15,496 nucleotides of DNA, taken from an uncultured Mycoplasmatota bacterium (GTDB lineage Bacteria > Bacillota_I > Bacilli_A > RF39 > UBA660). The stretch covers positions 1 to 15,496 of the forward strand of contig CANDHX010000009.1 of the NCBI GenBank assembly GCA_947384645.1. Reading direction: 5' to 3'. The notes beneath the pieces were generated by a model that ran no database searches, was not told where the DNA came from, and saw nothing but the letters and a program-made list of their open reading frames with translations. Below, piece after piece: positions 6,323 through 13,512 of the stretch. The position numbers were made by a program, and so were the translations under genes. Within the stretch, counting starts at the first letter, position 1, and each line of letters begins with the position of its first letter.

Positions 6323-7273
6323 TTAATTCTCTTCAAAATATCCTATACAAGCAGTCTTTGCTTCCATACCAGTTATATTTAGTCTCTTATTAACTTCATC
6401 CCATGAAGCAGTTGCACCTGTATTACATTCAGCATTTTTAAATGTATATGTACTATCTGTTGGAAGAGAGTTCTCATAAGAAACAGAACCATCTTTCTTT
6501 TTAAGTGCAAAGTATACTTCAATGTCGCTCGTCATTTTTTTAAAATACACGTCACATGCCACTCTCGAACCGATATTGCTTATCTCCAAGTTCCATGCTT
6601 CACTATTCCAAGAAGCAGTTACATCATCATTGCAACTAGTTCTAAAATAGGAATAACCACTTTCTTTAGTTGGAAATTCTTGATTTATTACACCGTCTTT
6701 CATATTATCGTCTAATATAATCGAACGGACGATTATATCTTGGTCGAAGTGTCCTTCTGTAATGTTAGTTTCCAAAGTATTTTGCAAGTATCCTCCTTGT
6801 ACTGTTAAATCGACTTCTCCATCAGTTGCTCCCTCATTCACGATTACAACACACATCTTTATGATGCTTCCCTTTGGTCCTATAATGCCAGCCATATTGT
6901 TCGCTAAATCGGCTGAATAATAGACCTTTATATTGGGATTATCTGTAATATACTGTAAAGCATATTTCGTTTCCATTGAATTGAGACTTTCTAAATTGAG
7001 GTCGATATAAAGAGTACTTCCACTAGAAACAGTTATTCTTCCCTCATTAAAATTTGATAAAGGAGAAGACAAATTATATTTAATTCTAGCAATTGCAATT
7101 GTCGCATTACCTATTTTATTAGTAATCGTAAAATAAGAATATGTGGCTCCCGTAAACATCAAAAAGGCAGCCAAAAAAGAAGTCACAACAAAGTATGAGG
7201 CTTGTGTCTTATCTAAATATTTTAGTTTTCTAAAAGACTTCTTGATACTAGTTGTAAGTTTCTTCATTCTCAT
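6323..7273 (-). CDS. Exported/anchored surface protein with two two-Cys repeats
   Basis: 316 residues with a basic N-terminus (1-21), a transmembrane or signal segment at about 27-43 and, just after it, GATYSYFTITNKIGNATI. That post-signal AYF/SYF motif recalls TasA/camelysin-type exported proteins, though the rest does not clearly match and assignment is tentative. Residues 50-185 are beta-strand-like. Two consecutive modules follow: 200-244 (PTKESGY...C214...W...C240DVYF) and 271-313 (PTDSTY...C283...W...C309IGYF), both with 25 residues between cysteines. It is first in an operon with 4973-6301 and is driven by the promoter at 7302-7330. An adhesin or fibre/matrix protein is a reasonable guess, not shown. 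Confidence 0.7.
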   Translation of the reverse strand: MRMKKLTTSIKKSFRKLKYLDKTQASYFVVTSFLAAFLMFTGATYSYFTITNKIGNATIAIARIKYNLSSPLSNFNEGRITVSSGSTLYIDLNLESLNSMETKYALQYITDNPNIKVYYSADLANNMAGIIGPKGSIIKMCVVIVNEGATDGEVDLTVQGGYLQNTLETNITEGHFDQDIIVRSIILDDNMKDGVINQEFPTKESGYSYFRTSCNDDVTASWNSEAWNLEISNIGSRVACDVYFKKMTSDIEVYFALKKKDGSVSYENSLPTDSTYTFKNAECNTGATASWDEVNKRLNITGMEAKTACIGYFEEN

Positions 7274-7301
7274 ATCTTTACCCTAGCCTTTACTATACTT
7301 A

Positions 7302-7330
7302 AGTATACCAAAAAAAAGAGAACATTACAA
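7302..7330 (-). promoter_or_regulatory. Promoter of the surface-protein operon, nested in a terminator
   Basis: Minus strand TTGTAA (7325-7330), 17-base spacer and TATACT (7302-7307). The -35 hexamer forms most of the loop of the upstream gene's terminator, and the spacer is made of that terminator's 3' stem and T tract. Confidence 0.75.
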
Positions 7331-7336
7331 GTTCTC
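7310..7336 (-). terminator. Terminator of the HPt-REC gene
   Basis: Minus strand GAGAAC (7331-7336), loop TTGTAAT, GTTCTC (7318-7323), then eight T. The stem begins inside the stop codon of the gene ending at 7335. Confidence 0.85.
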
Positions 7337-8138
7337 ACAACGATTGTTTTCTCAAAATTGTTTTCTCTGCCACATCTCTTATCTTGCCTTCATTAAAAGG
7401 TTTTTGTATCATGTCGACTATCGGATAAGAGAAAGCTCTATCGATTGTCTCTTTATCGCTCGATCCTGTTATAATGCTGACTGGCACCTCTTCGAATAGA
7501 TTAGTATTTTTAAAATGTTCTAGTACTTGGAACCCGTCTACTCCTGGCATATTTAAATCCAAAAATATACACATCAGTTGCTCATGAGGCATATTGTCGA
7601 TTAAACTAATAGCTTCTTGCCCATCTTTGGCACTCAACATTTTATATTTGTGGTCGAATATTTTTTCTATAAAATTTCTTATGATATTGGAGTCATCTAC
7701 CACTAAAATCGATTTAATCCCTAAATCAGTTGGAGTACTGCTTGCAAGCTTCGGAATATCGTGAGGCTCTTCTTCTACTAAGATACCCATATACCTTTTT
7801 AATACCTTTATCATCTTCTCAGCTTCTGATACCAAATTAGAGAAATTTTGGTCTACAAAAAATCTATCGTTTCTCTTACCAGCCAATTCGTGTTCATAAA
7901 ACATATCGGCTAAAGCATCCATTCCAAAGTACCTGCAATCGCTTTTTAACGAATGGACGATTATAGCATAATTTGCCATATCCCTTGTATCCTTATACTT
8001 GCGAGCATTGGCTATCTTTCCATCTACTTCCTTTAAAAAGTCTTCTAACATCTGGTCATAAGTATTCATATCTCCAAATAGTTCTAAGCTCTTCTTTATA
8101 TCTATACCGTTTGCAACTAGTAAATTTACATCTTTCAT
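7335..8138 (-). CDS. HPt - receiver (REC) phosphotransfer protein
   Basis: 267 residues with two domains. Residues about 10-118 are a histidine phosphotransfer (HPt) four-helix bundle with the site VHSLKSDCRYFG, where His62 is the phosphorylatable residue. Residues 143-265 are a CheY-like receiver: acidic pair DD148-149 in VVDDS, phospho-acceptor Asp194 in FLDLNMPG, Thr224 in ITGSS and Lys246 in QKPF, so all key residues are present. There is no DNA-binding or enzymatic output domain. It follows the hybrid kinase by 22 bases with an AAGGAAA ribosome site. Inference: phosphate moves from kinase His249 to kinase Asp540, to His62 here, then to Asp194 or a regulator elsewhere. The output could be protein-protein signalling, as for stand-alone receivers. 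Confidence 0.9.
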   Translation of the reverse strand: MKDVNLLVANGIDIKKSLELFGDMNTYDQMLEDFLKEVDGKIANARKYKDTRDMANYAIIVHSLKSDCRYFGMDALADMFYEHELAGKRNDRFFVDQNFSNLVSEAEKMIKVLKRYMGILVEEEPHDIPKLASSTPTDLGIKSILVVDDSNIIRNFIEKIFDHKYKMLSAKDGQEAISLIDNMPHEQLMCIFLDLNMPGVDGFQVLEHFKNTNLFEEVPVSIITGSSDKETIDRAFSYPIVDMIQKPFNEGKIRDVAEKTILRKQSL

Positions 8139-8160
8139 TTATCATCATTTCCTTTTCTAA

Positions 8161-9987
8161 TTATTTTAAATATTTTCGCAATACTTTTCTCAGTTCTTCT
8201 CTATCGATAGGTTTAGCTAAATAATCGTCGAATCCTTCACTCAAGTACTTTTCTTTCATTCCGCTAATCGCATTTGCTGTAAGGGCTATAGTAGGAGTCT
8301 TATAATCTGCTAAATTCTCTTTTAATTCCTTTAGAGTTTCAATTCCCGTTTTACCTGGCATCATATCATCTAGTAGCACTAAATCGAACGAATTATCTAA
8401 CACTATTTTTTCGATACCCTCTTCTCCACTTGCAGCAAGAGTTACATCGACTTCAAAAGGTTCTAAAACTTTCTCAGCAACTTTCAAATTCAATTTATTA
8501 TCATCTATTACGAGTATCTTTTTGTGAGGATACTTTTGCACTTTCATTATAGGAAGTGTAACACTCATAGTAGAAGTAGGATTTTTGACTATTTTTTGGT
8601 CGATTGCTACTGTGAACTTCGAACCCTTACCATATTCACTTTGAACGACAATTTTACCGTTCATCATCTCGACTAATCTTTTAGTGATAGCTAAACCGAG
8701 TCCAGAACCTTCAATCGAAATATTCTTTTCTAAATCGAGTCTACCAAACTTTTGGAATAACTTGTCGACATCTTCTTTCTTAATTCCTATTCCAGAATCT
8801 TCTACTGAAATAATCAACCTGCATACGTCGCCTTGTATGACCGAATCGACTTTGAACTCAATAAATCCTTCGTTAGTATATTTAATCGAATTGGTTAACA
8901 AATTGACGCATATTTGCTTGATACGAGAAGAATCGCCATATAGATACTTTGGCATCGCCAAATCGAAATTAGTTCTAAACTCTAGTTGTTTACTACCCAT
9001 CCTAGCTTTAGATAAAGCGACCAAATTGTCCAATACTTTATATATGTTATATTCGTTTTCTACAATTTCTATTTTATTTGCTTCTATTTTCGATATATCT
9101 AAAATTCCATTAACTATCTCAAGCAAGCTCTCAGAAGCATTTATAATATATTTTGCATCTTCTTTTGCTTTTTCATTTTGGACATCATCCAATAAACTGT
9201 TTGAAAAACCTACTATAGCATTAAGTGGAGTTCTAATTTCATGAGACATATTGGATAAAAATTCTGTCTTTGCTTTATTAGCTTTATCCGCTCTATCTTT
9301 AGCAAAGTTTAATTCATTAATGAGTTTCAAGTCCGGATTTTCAATCGAAAAATACATGAGTAAAAGTGTAAATGTTTCCATTGGCACGGCAAGCGTTAAA
9401 GCAGGATTCATCTTTTGAACAGCCGAGATTATAAATCCACTTATCACAAACCATAGAATAGGCGTATATTTTTTATGTCTTATATTGCGAATATTGACTG
9501 CTAAACAGAATATACATAATAATACACAAAGTGTCGTTAAAATGTATACGACATTAGGACTAGGCCCATATGAATAAACCGAATTCCCTTCGTGAAATAT
9601 GTAGACTGGAAATGCACAAATGGCAAATTCGGCGATGACCCAAATAGCAAAAAATAACTTTTGAATAGCTAAGTAAAATTTTTCAAAAGACTCTTTATCT
9701 TTCTTATAACAAACTGTTACTACATATAAAGAGTATATACAAATATAGACATTAAAATAAGTTAAAAGCATCTTATTTATTAATATGCTCAAAGGACCAT
9801 CTTTTGTAACATACGTTATGATCAAGTTACATGCCAGCTCCGATAATAATCCGATTACATTTGATACTAAAAGTATGGAGTATAAACTGTTTTCATGTGA
9901 TTTTATATGTTGCTTACTTAAGAAAAGTATATTTAAAAAAACACTATAGAATAGACTTAGTAAAGTCATAGCTAAACTGCCAGTCAT
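8161..9987 (-). CDS. 7TM hybrid sensor histidine kinase
   Basis: 608 residues. About 5-213 contain seven hydrophobic segments (a 7TM-like sensor with no large outside domain), then a coiled linker (220-243). HisKA: FLSNMSHEIRTPLNAIVGFS with catalytic His249. HATPase: N box NLLTNSIKYT (362-371), DSGIG (397-401), F box near FQKFG (411-415) and GSGLGLA (427-433). A C-terminal receiver (489-606) has DD495-496, Asp540 in LLDDMMPG, Thr570 and Lys592. All catalytic residues are intact, so it should autophosphorylate at the membrane and pass phosphate to its own receiver. The signal is unknown. It starts at ATG 9987 with the leader AGGATGGTGA six bases upstream. First gene of an operon with the HPt-REC gene. 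Confidence 0.93.
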   Translation of the reverse strand: MTGSLAMTLLSLFYSVFLNILFLSKQHIKSHENSLYSILLVSNVIGLLSELACNLIITYVTKDGPLSILINKMLLTYFNVYICIYSLYVVTVCYKKDKESFEKFYLAIQKLFFAIWVIAEFAICAFPVYIFHEGNSVYSYGPSPNVVYILTTLCVLLCIFCLAVNIRNIRHKKYTPILWFVISGFIISAVQKMNPALTLAVPMETFTLLLMYFSIENPDLKLINELNFAKDRADKANKAKTEFLSNMSHEIRTPLNAIVGFSNSLLDDVQNEKAKEDAKYIINASESLLEIVNGILDISKIEANKIEIVENEYNIYKVLDNLVALSKARMGSKQLEFRTNFDLAMPKYLYGDSSRIKQICVNLLTNSIKYTNEGFIEFKVDSVIQGDVCRLIISVEDSGIGIKKEDVDKLFQKFGRLDLEKNISIEGSGLGLAITKRLVEMMNGKIVVQSEYGKGSKFTVAIDQKIVKNPTSTMSVTLPIMKVQKYPHKKILVIDDNKLNLKVAEKVLEPFEVDVTLAASGEEGIEKIVLDNSFDLVLLDDMMPGKTGIETLKELKENLADYKTPTIALTANAISGMKEKYLSEGFDDYLAKPIDREELRKVLRKYLK

Positions 9988-10014
9988 AACTTGTCACCAT
10001 CCTAATACACTACA

Positions 10015-10043
10015 AGTATAGCATTTAATTGTTTTTTTAACAA
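10015..10043 (-). promoter_or_regulatory. Promoter of the kinase/HPt-REC operon
   Basis: Minus strand TTGTTA (10038-10043), 17-base spacer ending TGC, TATACT (10015-10020), about 28 bases before the start codon at 9987. Confidence 0.75.
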
Positions 10044-10102
10044 GATGAACAAAAGAAAAATTGACAAGCAATTTTCCTCTCTTACCTCACTATAATAGTT
10101 TT

Positions 10103-10189
10103 CTGTTTCATAGACCCTGTATCCAGACTTCTCCACAGACTTAACATCCGGTCGTCGCAACCGTACTTTTATTACTTTTATATTTTCTT
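10103..10189 (-). ncRNA. Omega-RNA-like 3' end of the IS200/IS605 element
   Basis: Directly after the tnpB stop the minus strand holds the features seen at the right end of IS200/IS605 elements of this type: CGGT/ACCG hairpin in ACGGTTGCGACGACCGG, then GTTAAGTCTGTGGAGAAG and a terminal GAAACAG (10103-10109). In active elements this segment is the scaffold of the TnpB guide (omega/reRNA) and the right-end transposition signal. Assignment rests on sequence resemblance from memory. The sequence beyond 10103 would act as guide or flank. Confidence 0.6.
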
Positions 10190-11150
10190 CTATACTAAGT
10201 TCTCTTCTACGTATTTGTTTATCCCTCTATACATTATGTTGATGCTCGCATTTAAATCTCTATCTATTTTAACCCCACATTCTGGACATTCATACTCTCT
10301 TTTATTTATATCTTTATACTCTCGATGTCTTGCTCCACACATATTACATATCTGACTCGATGGATAATATGTCTCTACTTGATAGAAGTGTTTACCTTTT
10401 AATTGACTCTTATATTCTAACTGTCTTATTATCTCAAAAAAACTGGCATCGAGTATGTTCTTTCGTAGAGTCTTTGTATTAGAGTTTTCGACCATGTCTT
10501 TAGTTTTTAGAGTTTCTGTCGTGATTATATCGTATGTATCTGTTATCATTTTGGTTATTTTATGTATATAGTACTTTCTAGCATTAGCTAGTTTGCTATA
10601 GAGTGTTGCCAGTTTATGCTTGATTTATAGTAGTTATTACTTCCCTTGTTCTTTCGTGAAAGTGCTCTTTGCATTCTAGCTATTCTTCTTTCATATTTTT
10701 TCAAATATCTATTGTTCTCGATGAGTATTCCATCTGACAAGGTTACTTGTGTCTTTACTCCGATATCTAATCCTACTATAAAGTTTGGGTTATCAGTTTT
10801 CTTTGGTATACTCACTTCGACTATTACTGAAACATAGTACTTACCGTTCTTTTCTCTCAAGATAGTTGCATTTATTATCCTACCTCTTATCTCTTTAGTA
10901 GTTCTGTATCCTCTCATATCTATCCATTTAAGTTTAGGTAACTTTATCCTATGTTTTACTAAGTCTAACTCTATGTTGCAATAGTTCTTATCTTTATATT
11001 GGTTATAAATAGCATTTGTAGTGTATGAATTTCTATCGTATTTGCTTTTGAATTTTGGATAACCAAAATCATTCTTAAAAAAACTTTGAAAGTTGTATCT
11101 AAGTGGTAAAGACTAGTCCTGATTAAACAACTATCAGTTTCTTTGAGAAA
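10190..11150 (-). pseudogene. tnpB: tnpB (IS605 OrfB) RNA-guided nuclease, broken
   Basis: Three pieces in different frames add up to most of TnpB. Piece 1 (about 11150-11090): FLKETDSCLIRTSLYHLDTTF. Piece 2 (about 11090-10620): FQSFFKNDFGYPKFKSKY onward, then FIVGLDIGVKTQVTLSDG with the RuvC-I Asp. Piece 3 (about 10620-10190): KHKLATLYSKLANARKYYIHK, TTETLKTKDMVE with the RuvC-II Glu, the zinc finger CNMCG...CPECG, and DRDLNASINI with the RuvC-III Asp. Frame changes lie near 11088-11093 (one T short) and 10618-10626, and the first 60 or so codons are not recognisable. No tnpA is nearby. Catalytic residues survive but the protein cannot be made in one piece without frameshifting or sequencing-error correction. 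Confidence 0.88.
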
Positions 11151-11246
11151 ACAAATGATTGTAAATTTCAAGCTCTTCACTTGTAAAAAAAATTGCTCTA
11201 TCAGAACAAAAATTTCACTTGGCTTATATTAGTTTTGATAATGTTA

Positions 11247-11252
11247 TATAAT
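11247..11252 (+). promoter_or_regulatory. Sense promoter -10 of small-peptide locus B
   Basis: A perfect TATAAT with no strong -35 at 16-18 bases. ACTTG at 11217-11221 aligns with the ACTTG at the -35 region of locus A but is spaced too far. Expected start is near 11259. Confidence 0.5.
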
Positions 11253-11271
11253 TTGATTAGGAAATACTAAC

Positions 11272-11308
11272 TGTTGAGTACTTGCCGACTTCTATTAAGG
11301 AGAGAGGC
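11272..11308 (+). promoter_or_regulatory. Structured leader of locus B: 5' pairing arm and SD-masking hairpin
   Basis: TGTTGAGTACTTGCC (11272-11286) pairs over 15 bp, with one G-U, with GGTAAGTACTCAACA (11448-11462) after the peptide ORF. GCC (11284-11286), CTTCT (11289-11293), loop ATTA, AGGAG (11298-11302) and GGC (11306-11308) form the same Shine-Dalgarno hairpin as locus A. Because GCC belongs to both helices, the two may compete. Confidence 0.7.
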
Positions 11309-11316
11309 TTGATATT

Positions 11317-11436
11317 ATGAAGAAAAAAGATTTATTAATCTCATTTCTGATACTTATTATCATTTTATTGATTTTCTCTTTAATGATTCTATCTATAAAA
11401 ATAGTACTCAATTTACTTACGTATATTAAGTACTAA
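11317..11436 (+). CDS. Small hydrophobic peptide, putative type I toxin (locus B)
   Basis: A 39-residue peptide begins MKKKDLLISFLILI, followed by a long Leu/Ile/Phe helix to about residue 27 and a short tail KIVLNLLTYIKY. Its N-terminus and hydrophobic pattern match the 27-residue peptide at 2621-2704, which lacks the tail. AAGGAGAGAGG (11297-11307) lies 9-13 bases before the ATG, inside the leader hairpin. The ORF runs into the antisense terminator (11403-11434), so the tail codons also encode RNA structure. A single-pass inner-membrane peptide is predicted. Inference: type I toxin whose translation is blocked by mRNA folding and by the antisense RNA. It is not a family I can name, and toxicity is unproven. 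Confidence 0.68.
   Translation: MKKKDLLISFLILIIILLIFSLMILSIKIVLNLLTYIKY
11403..11434 (-). terminator. Terminator of antisense RNA B, inside the peptide ORF
   Basis: Minus strand AGTACTTAAT (11425-11434), a 12-base loop and ATTGAGTACT (11403-11412), then ATTTTTATAG. On the minus strand the seventh pair is a U-G wobble; on the plus strand the same position is a C-A mismatch. This favours function in the antisense direction. Confidence 0.7.
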
Positions 11437-11463
11437 ACCATTAACTGGGTAAGTACTCAACAC

Positions 11464-11494
11464 GGAAAAGTTAAGTATTTCCCTTTTTTATTTT
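11464..11494 (+). terminator. Terminator of the locus B sense mRNA
   Basis: GGAAA (11464-11468), 9-base loop, TTTCC (11478-11482), then CTTTTTTATTTT. It lies just after the 3' closing arm and matches the position of the T tract at 2788-2800 in locus A. Confidence 0.55.
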
Positions 11495-11517
11495 ATACAA
11501 GCTTTCTTGACAAATTC

Positions 11518-11546
11518 ATAATATCATATTTTTATTGTTTTGTCAA
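11518..11546 (-). promoter_or_regulatory. Antisense promoter of locus B
   Basis: Minus strand TTGACA (11541-11546), 17-base spacer and TATTAT (11518-11523), with ATATGNTATTATGAAT around the -10 shared with locus A (2824-2852). Confidence 0.82.
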
Positions 11547-11560
11547 AATTCAGTTAAACC

Positions 11561-11585
11561 AAAAAGAATAGACCTATTCGTCTAC
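11561..11585 (-). terminator. Terminator of the ANL gene pair
   Basis: Minus strand GTAGAC (11580-11585), 6-base loop, GTCTAT (11568-11573), then TCTTTTT. The stem begins inside the last codons of the gene ending at 11574. Confidence 0.65.
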
Positions 11586-13490
11586 TCTTTCCATTTTCAT
11601 CGTTTTTCCACCTAAAGACTCTTTAGTATAGCCGAAACCAGATTTAAGCTTAGGTTCGCCTCTTAAGTTACAAACTACTTTATATGTTTTAATAATTCCC
11701 TCTTTTATGAGTTCATTAGGATTTCTCTTACCACAATGAATTAAAGGATAACTCTCTTCAAATGAACGTTGTCGATACAAAACTTTTTCGACGATTTCAT
11801 TTGGAAACTTTTTAGCTAAACGCAATTCTGCACTTTGCAATACATATCTTAAAGATTTCTTACAATCCGGTTGAAGTTCTATATGAGCAACATACATTCC
11901 TTCTACTTCAACTACTTCACAAGATAGTATATTTTTGGTATCTTTTGCGATTTCATCTTGAATTAAATATAGAGGCAAATCTGTTTCTACTTCAGGTACT
12001 CTACCCTTTAAGAATAGCTTTCCTTGCTCATCGTAATAAGAATACAATTTGAACGAACCAAAAGTTTTTCTATTTTCATCAAGAACGAAAAATTCGTGGT
12101 TTGCTTCGTCATTATCTCTATAGCTTATCATATTACAAGGAGAATTAGCTACTAGTACGCCTGTTTCATTTGGTCCACAATGTCTACCATTTTTATCTAA
12201 AATTGCCCAATCGACCATTCTATAAGTTTGATATCCTGTTTCGGTCTTTTTTCCCAATTTGTGAGGAATCTTATCCATGAGAGCTTTGAAAGGTAAAAAG
12301 AATATTCCTGAGTGTTCACAGTCTCCTCCAGCCATGCCGATAGGAAGTGTAAATAATCCCTTCGTGAATTTATGTCCTGCTTTAAATTTCTTAAATCCTT
12401 TATTAATAAACTTTTCTTCTCCTGCTGAAGTCGGCTCTCCGATTGAGAAAGCGGCGAGTAAGAATTTCAAATCGACGTTTTTAAATTCTGGCTTAGTCAA
12501 ATAATCTTTAATAGCTTGTACCCAATAACTGCGAGTTTCCGCACACATATTAGGTTTGTTTATTTGTAGTGAAATCGGGAAGAAGTGAGGATCACGAATA
12601 TACTCTAAAGCTACTTCTTGTTCTTGAGAGAAGCCGTCTGATATAGTAGATACTAAAGAAGTATTAGAATGAGTTGGAATTCCAGCATAAGCTCTAACTC
12701 CGACTAATCTAGTAGTATCTCCTCCAAAATAGTGAGCGAGACCCATGGCTATATATGTACTAACCCTATGTTTTATAGCTTTAGGTCTAGTCGAATTAGA
12801 TGTACCACTCGAATAAGTGATGCTGAATAAATCCTCTAAGCTGCTCTTTTCTTCTACTTGCCCTACATAATGTCTTCCCATGTCTTTAAACTCTTTTACA
12901 TCCAATATCATCGGCATATCGACATTTGCTCTATCGTTTATGTCGTTTTTAAATTGAGGTACTTTATTTACTCCGTCGTAATAGTCTTTTTCTAGTATAG
13001 AATAAGGGTTTACTCCATTTGGATATGAATCGGTTAGTGAATACATTACGACTTGGTCGATTTTTACATCTGGCATTATTCCTTTAATTTTAGCATACAC
13101 GTCGTCTGTAGCAAACATGATATGGCTTCCCGTTTTATCGATTATTTTCTTTATATAGTCTTTATCGAAGTCACTTCCAAATATATTTACTCGAGCACCG
13201 ATTAAACTAGCTGCGATTATAGTATAAATAGTCTCTGGACAAAGGCTTAAGCACATAGGTATCTCCATACCTTTTTTAATTCCCATGGCCTTCATAGATT
13301 TTGCATATCTAAAAGCTTCGTCGAACATTTCGCCATAAGTTATAGATTTACCTCTATAAAATAGAGCTGGCTTATCCAAATTACTTGCGTTTATATTCAT
13401 CAAGTATCTAGCCCAACTACAATTGAATTCCTTTCTCATCTTGTCTAAGAACTCTTGTCTTTTTTCTTTCATAGTCATTTTTTTACTCAT
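11574..13490 (-). CDS. AMP-binding (ANL superfamily) acyl-CoA synthetase/ligase-like enzyme
   Basis: 638 residues counted from ATG 13490, chosen because GAGG is 7 bases upstream; the frame is open to 13553 but that part overlaps the upstream gene. The phosphate-binding loop is clear: ITYSSGTSNSTRPKAIKH (residues 224-240), matching the Y-T-S-G-T-T-G-x-P-K consensus. Further along are GMAGGDCEHSG (385-395) in place of the usual YGxTE, then YYDEQGKLFLKGRVPE (from 485), and HCGKRN near 586 supplying the C-terminal catalytic lysine. The N-terminal opening YRGKSITYGEMFDEA is standard. ANL enzymes activate carboxylates as acyl-AMP and usually pass them to CoA or a carrier. Substrate is unknown. Cytoplasmic, no membrane segment. 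Follows a degenerate paralogue by 22 bases in one operon. Confidence 0.85.
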   Translation of the reverse strand: MSKKMTMKEKRQEFLDKMRKEFNCSWARYLMNINASNLDKPALFYRGKSITYGEMFDEAFRYAKSMKAMGIKKGMEIPMCLSLCPETIYTIIAASLIGARVNIFGSDFDKDYIKKIIDKTGSHIMFATDDVYAKIKGIMPDVKIDQVVMYSLTDSYPNGVNPYSILEKDYYDGVNKVPQFKNDINDRANVDMPMILDVKEFKDMGRHYVGQVEEKSSLEDLFSITYSSGTSNSTRPKAIKHRVSTYIAMGLAHYFGGDTTRLVGVRAYAGIPTHSNTSLVSTISDGFSQEQEVALEYIRDPHFFPISLQINKPNMCAETRSYWVQAIKDYLTKPEFKNVDLKFLLAAFSIGEPTSAGEEKFINKGFKKFKAGHKFTKGLFTLPIGMAGGDCEHSGIFFLPFKALMDKIPHKLGKKTETGYQTYRMVDWAILDKNGRHCGPNETGVLVANSPCNMISYRDNDEANHEFFVLDENRKTFGSFKLYSYYDEQGKLFLKGRVPEVETDLPLYLIQDEIAKDTKNILSCEVVEVEGMYVAHIELQPDCKKSLRYVLQSAELRLAKKFPNEIVEKVLYRQRSFEESYPLIHCGKRNPNELIKEGIIKTYKVVCNLRGEPKLKSGFGYTKESLGGKTMKMERVDE

Positions 13491-13512
13491 CGTTAATCCT
13501 CGTTTCTCTAAA

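Larger units (their letters stand above)
11395..11512 (-). ncRNA. Putative antisense RNA (antitoxin) of locus B
   Basis: Predicted to start near 11511 from the promoter at 11518-11546 and to end at the terminator 11403-11434 near 11395, about 115 nt, the same length as in locus A. It overlaps the last third of the peptide ORF and the whole 3' closing arm. It contains TGTTGAGTACTTACC, almost identical to the mRNA 5' arm, so it could replace that arm in pairing with 11448-11462. Confidence 0.62.

Noticed and set aside
8684..9244. A 186-codon open frame on the plus strand
   Set aside because: It lies wholly inside the histidine kinase catalytic region in antisense and has no RBS or recognisable domain.
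10971..11180. A 69-codon minus-strand frame upstream of the tnpB pieces as a separate gene
   Set aside because: Only its middle (FLKETDSCLIRTSLYHLDTTF) is meaningful and it is TnpB; after the frameshift near 11090 it runs out of frame through tnpB sequence.
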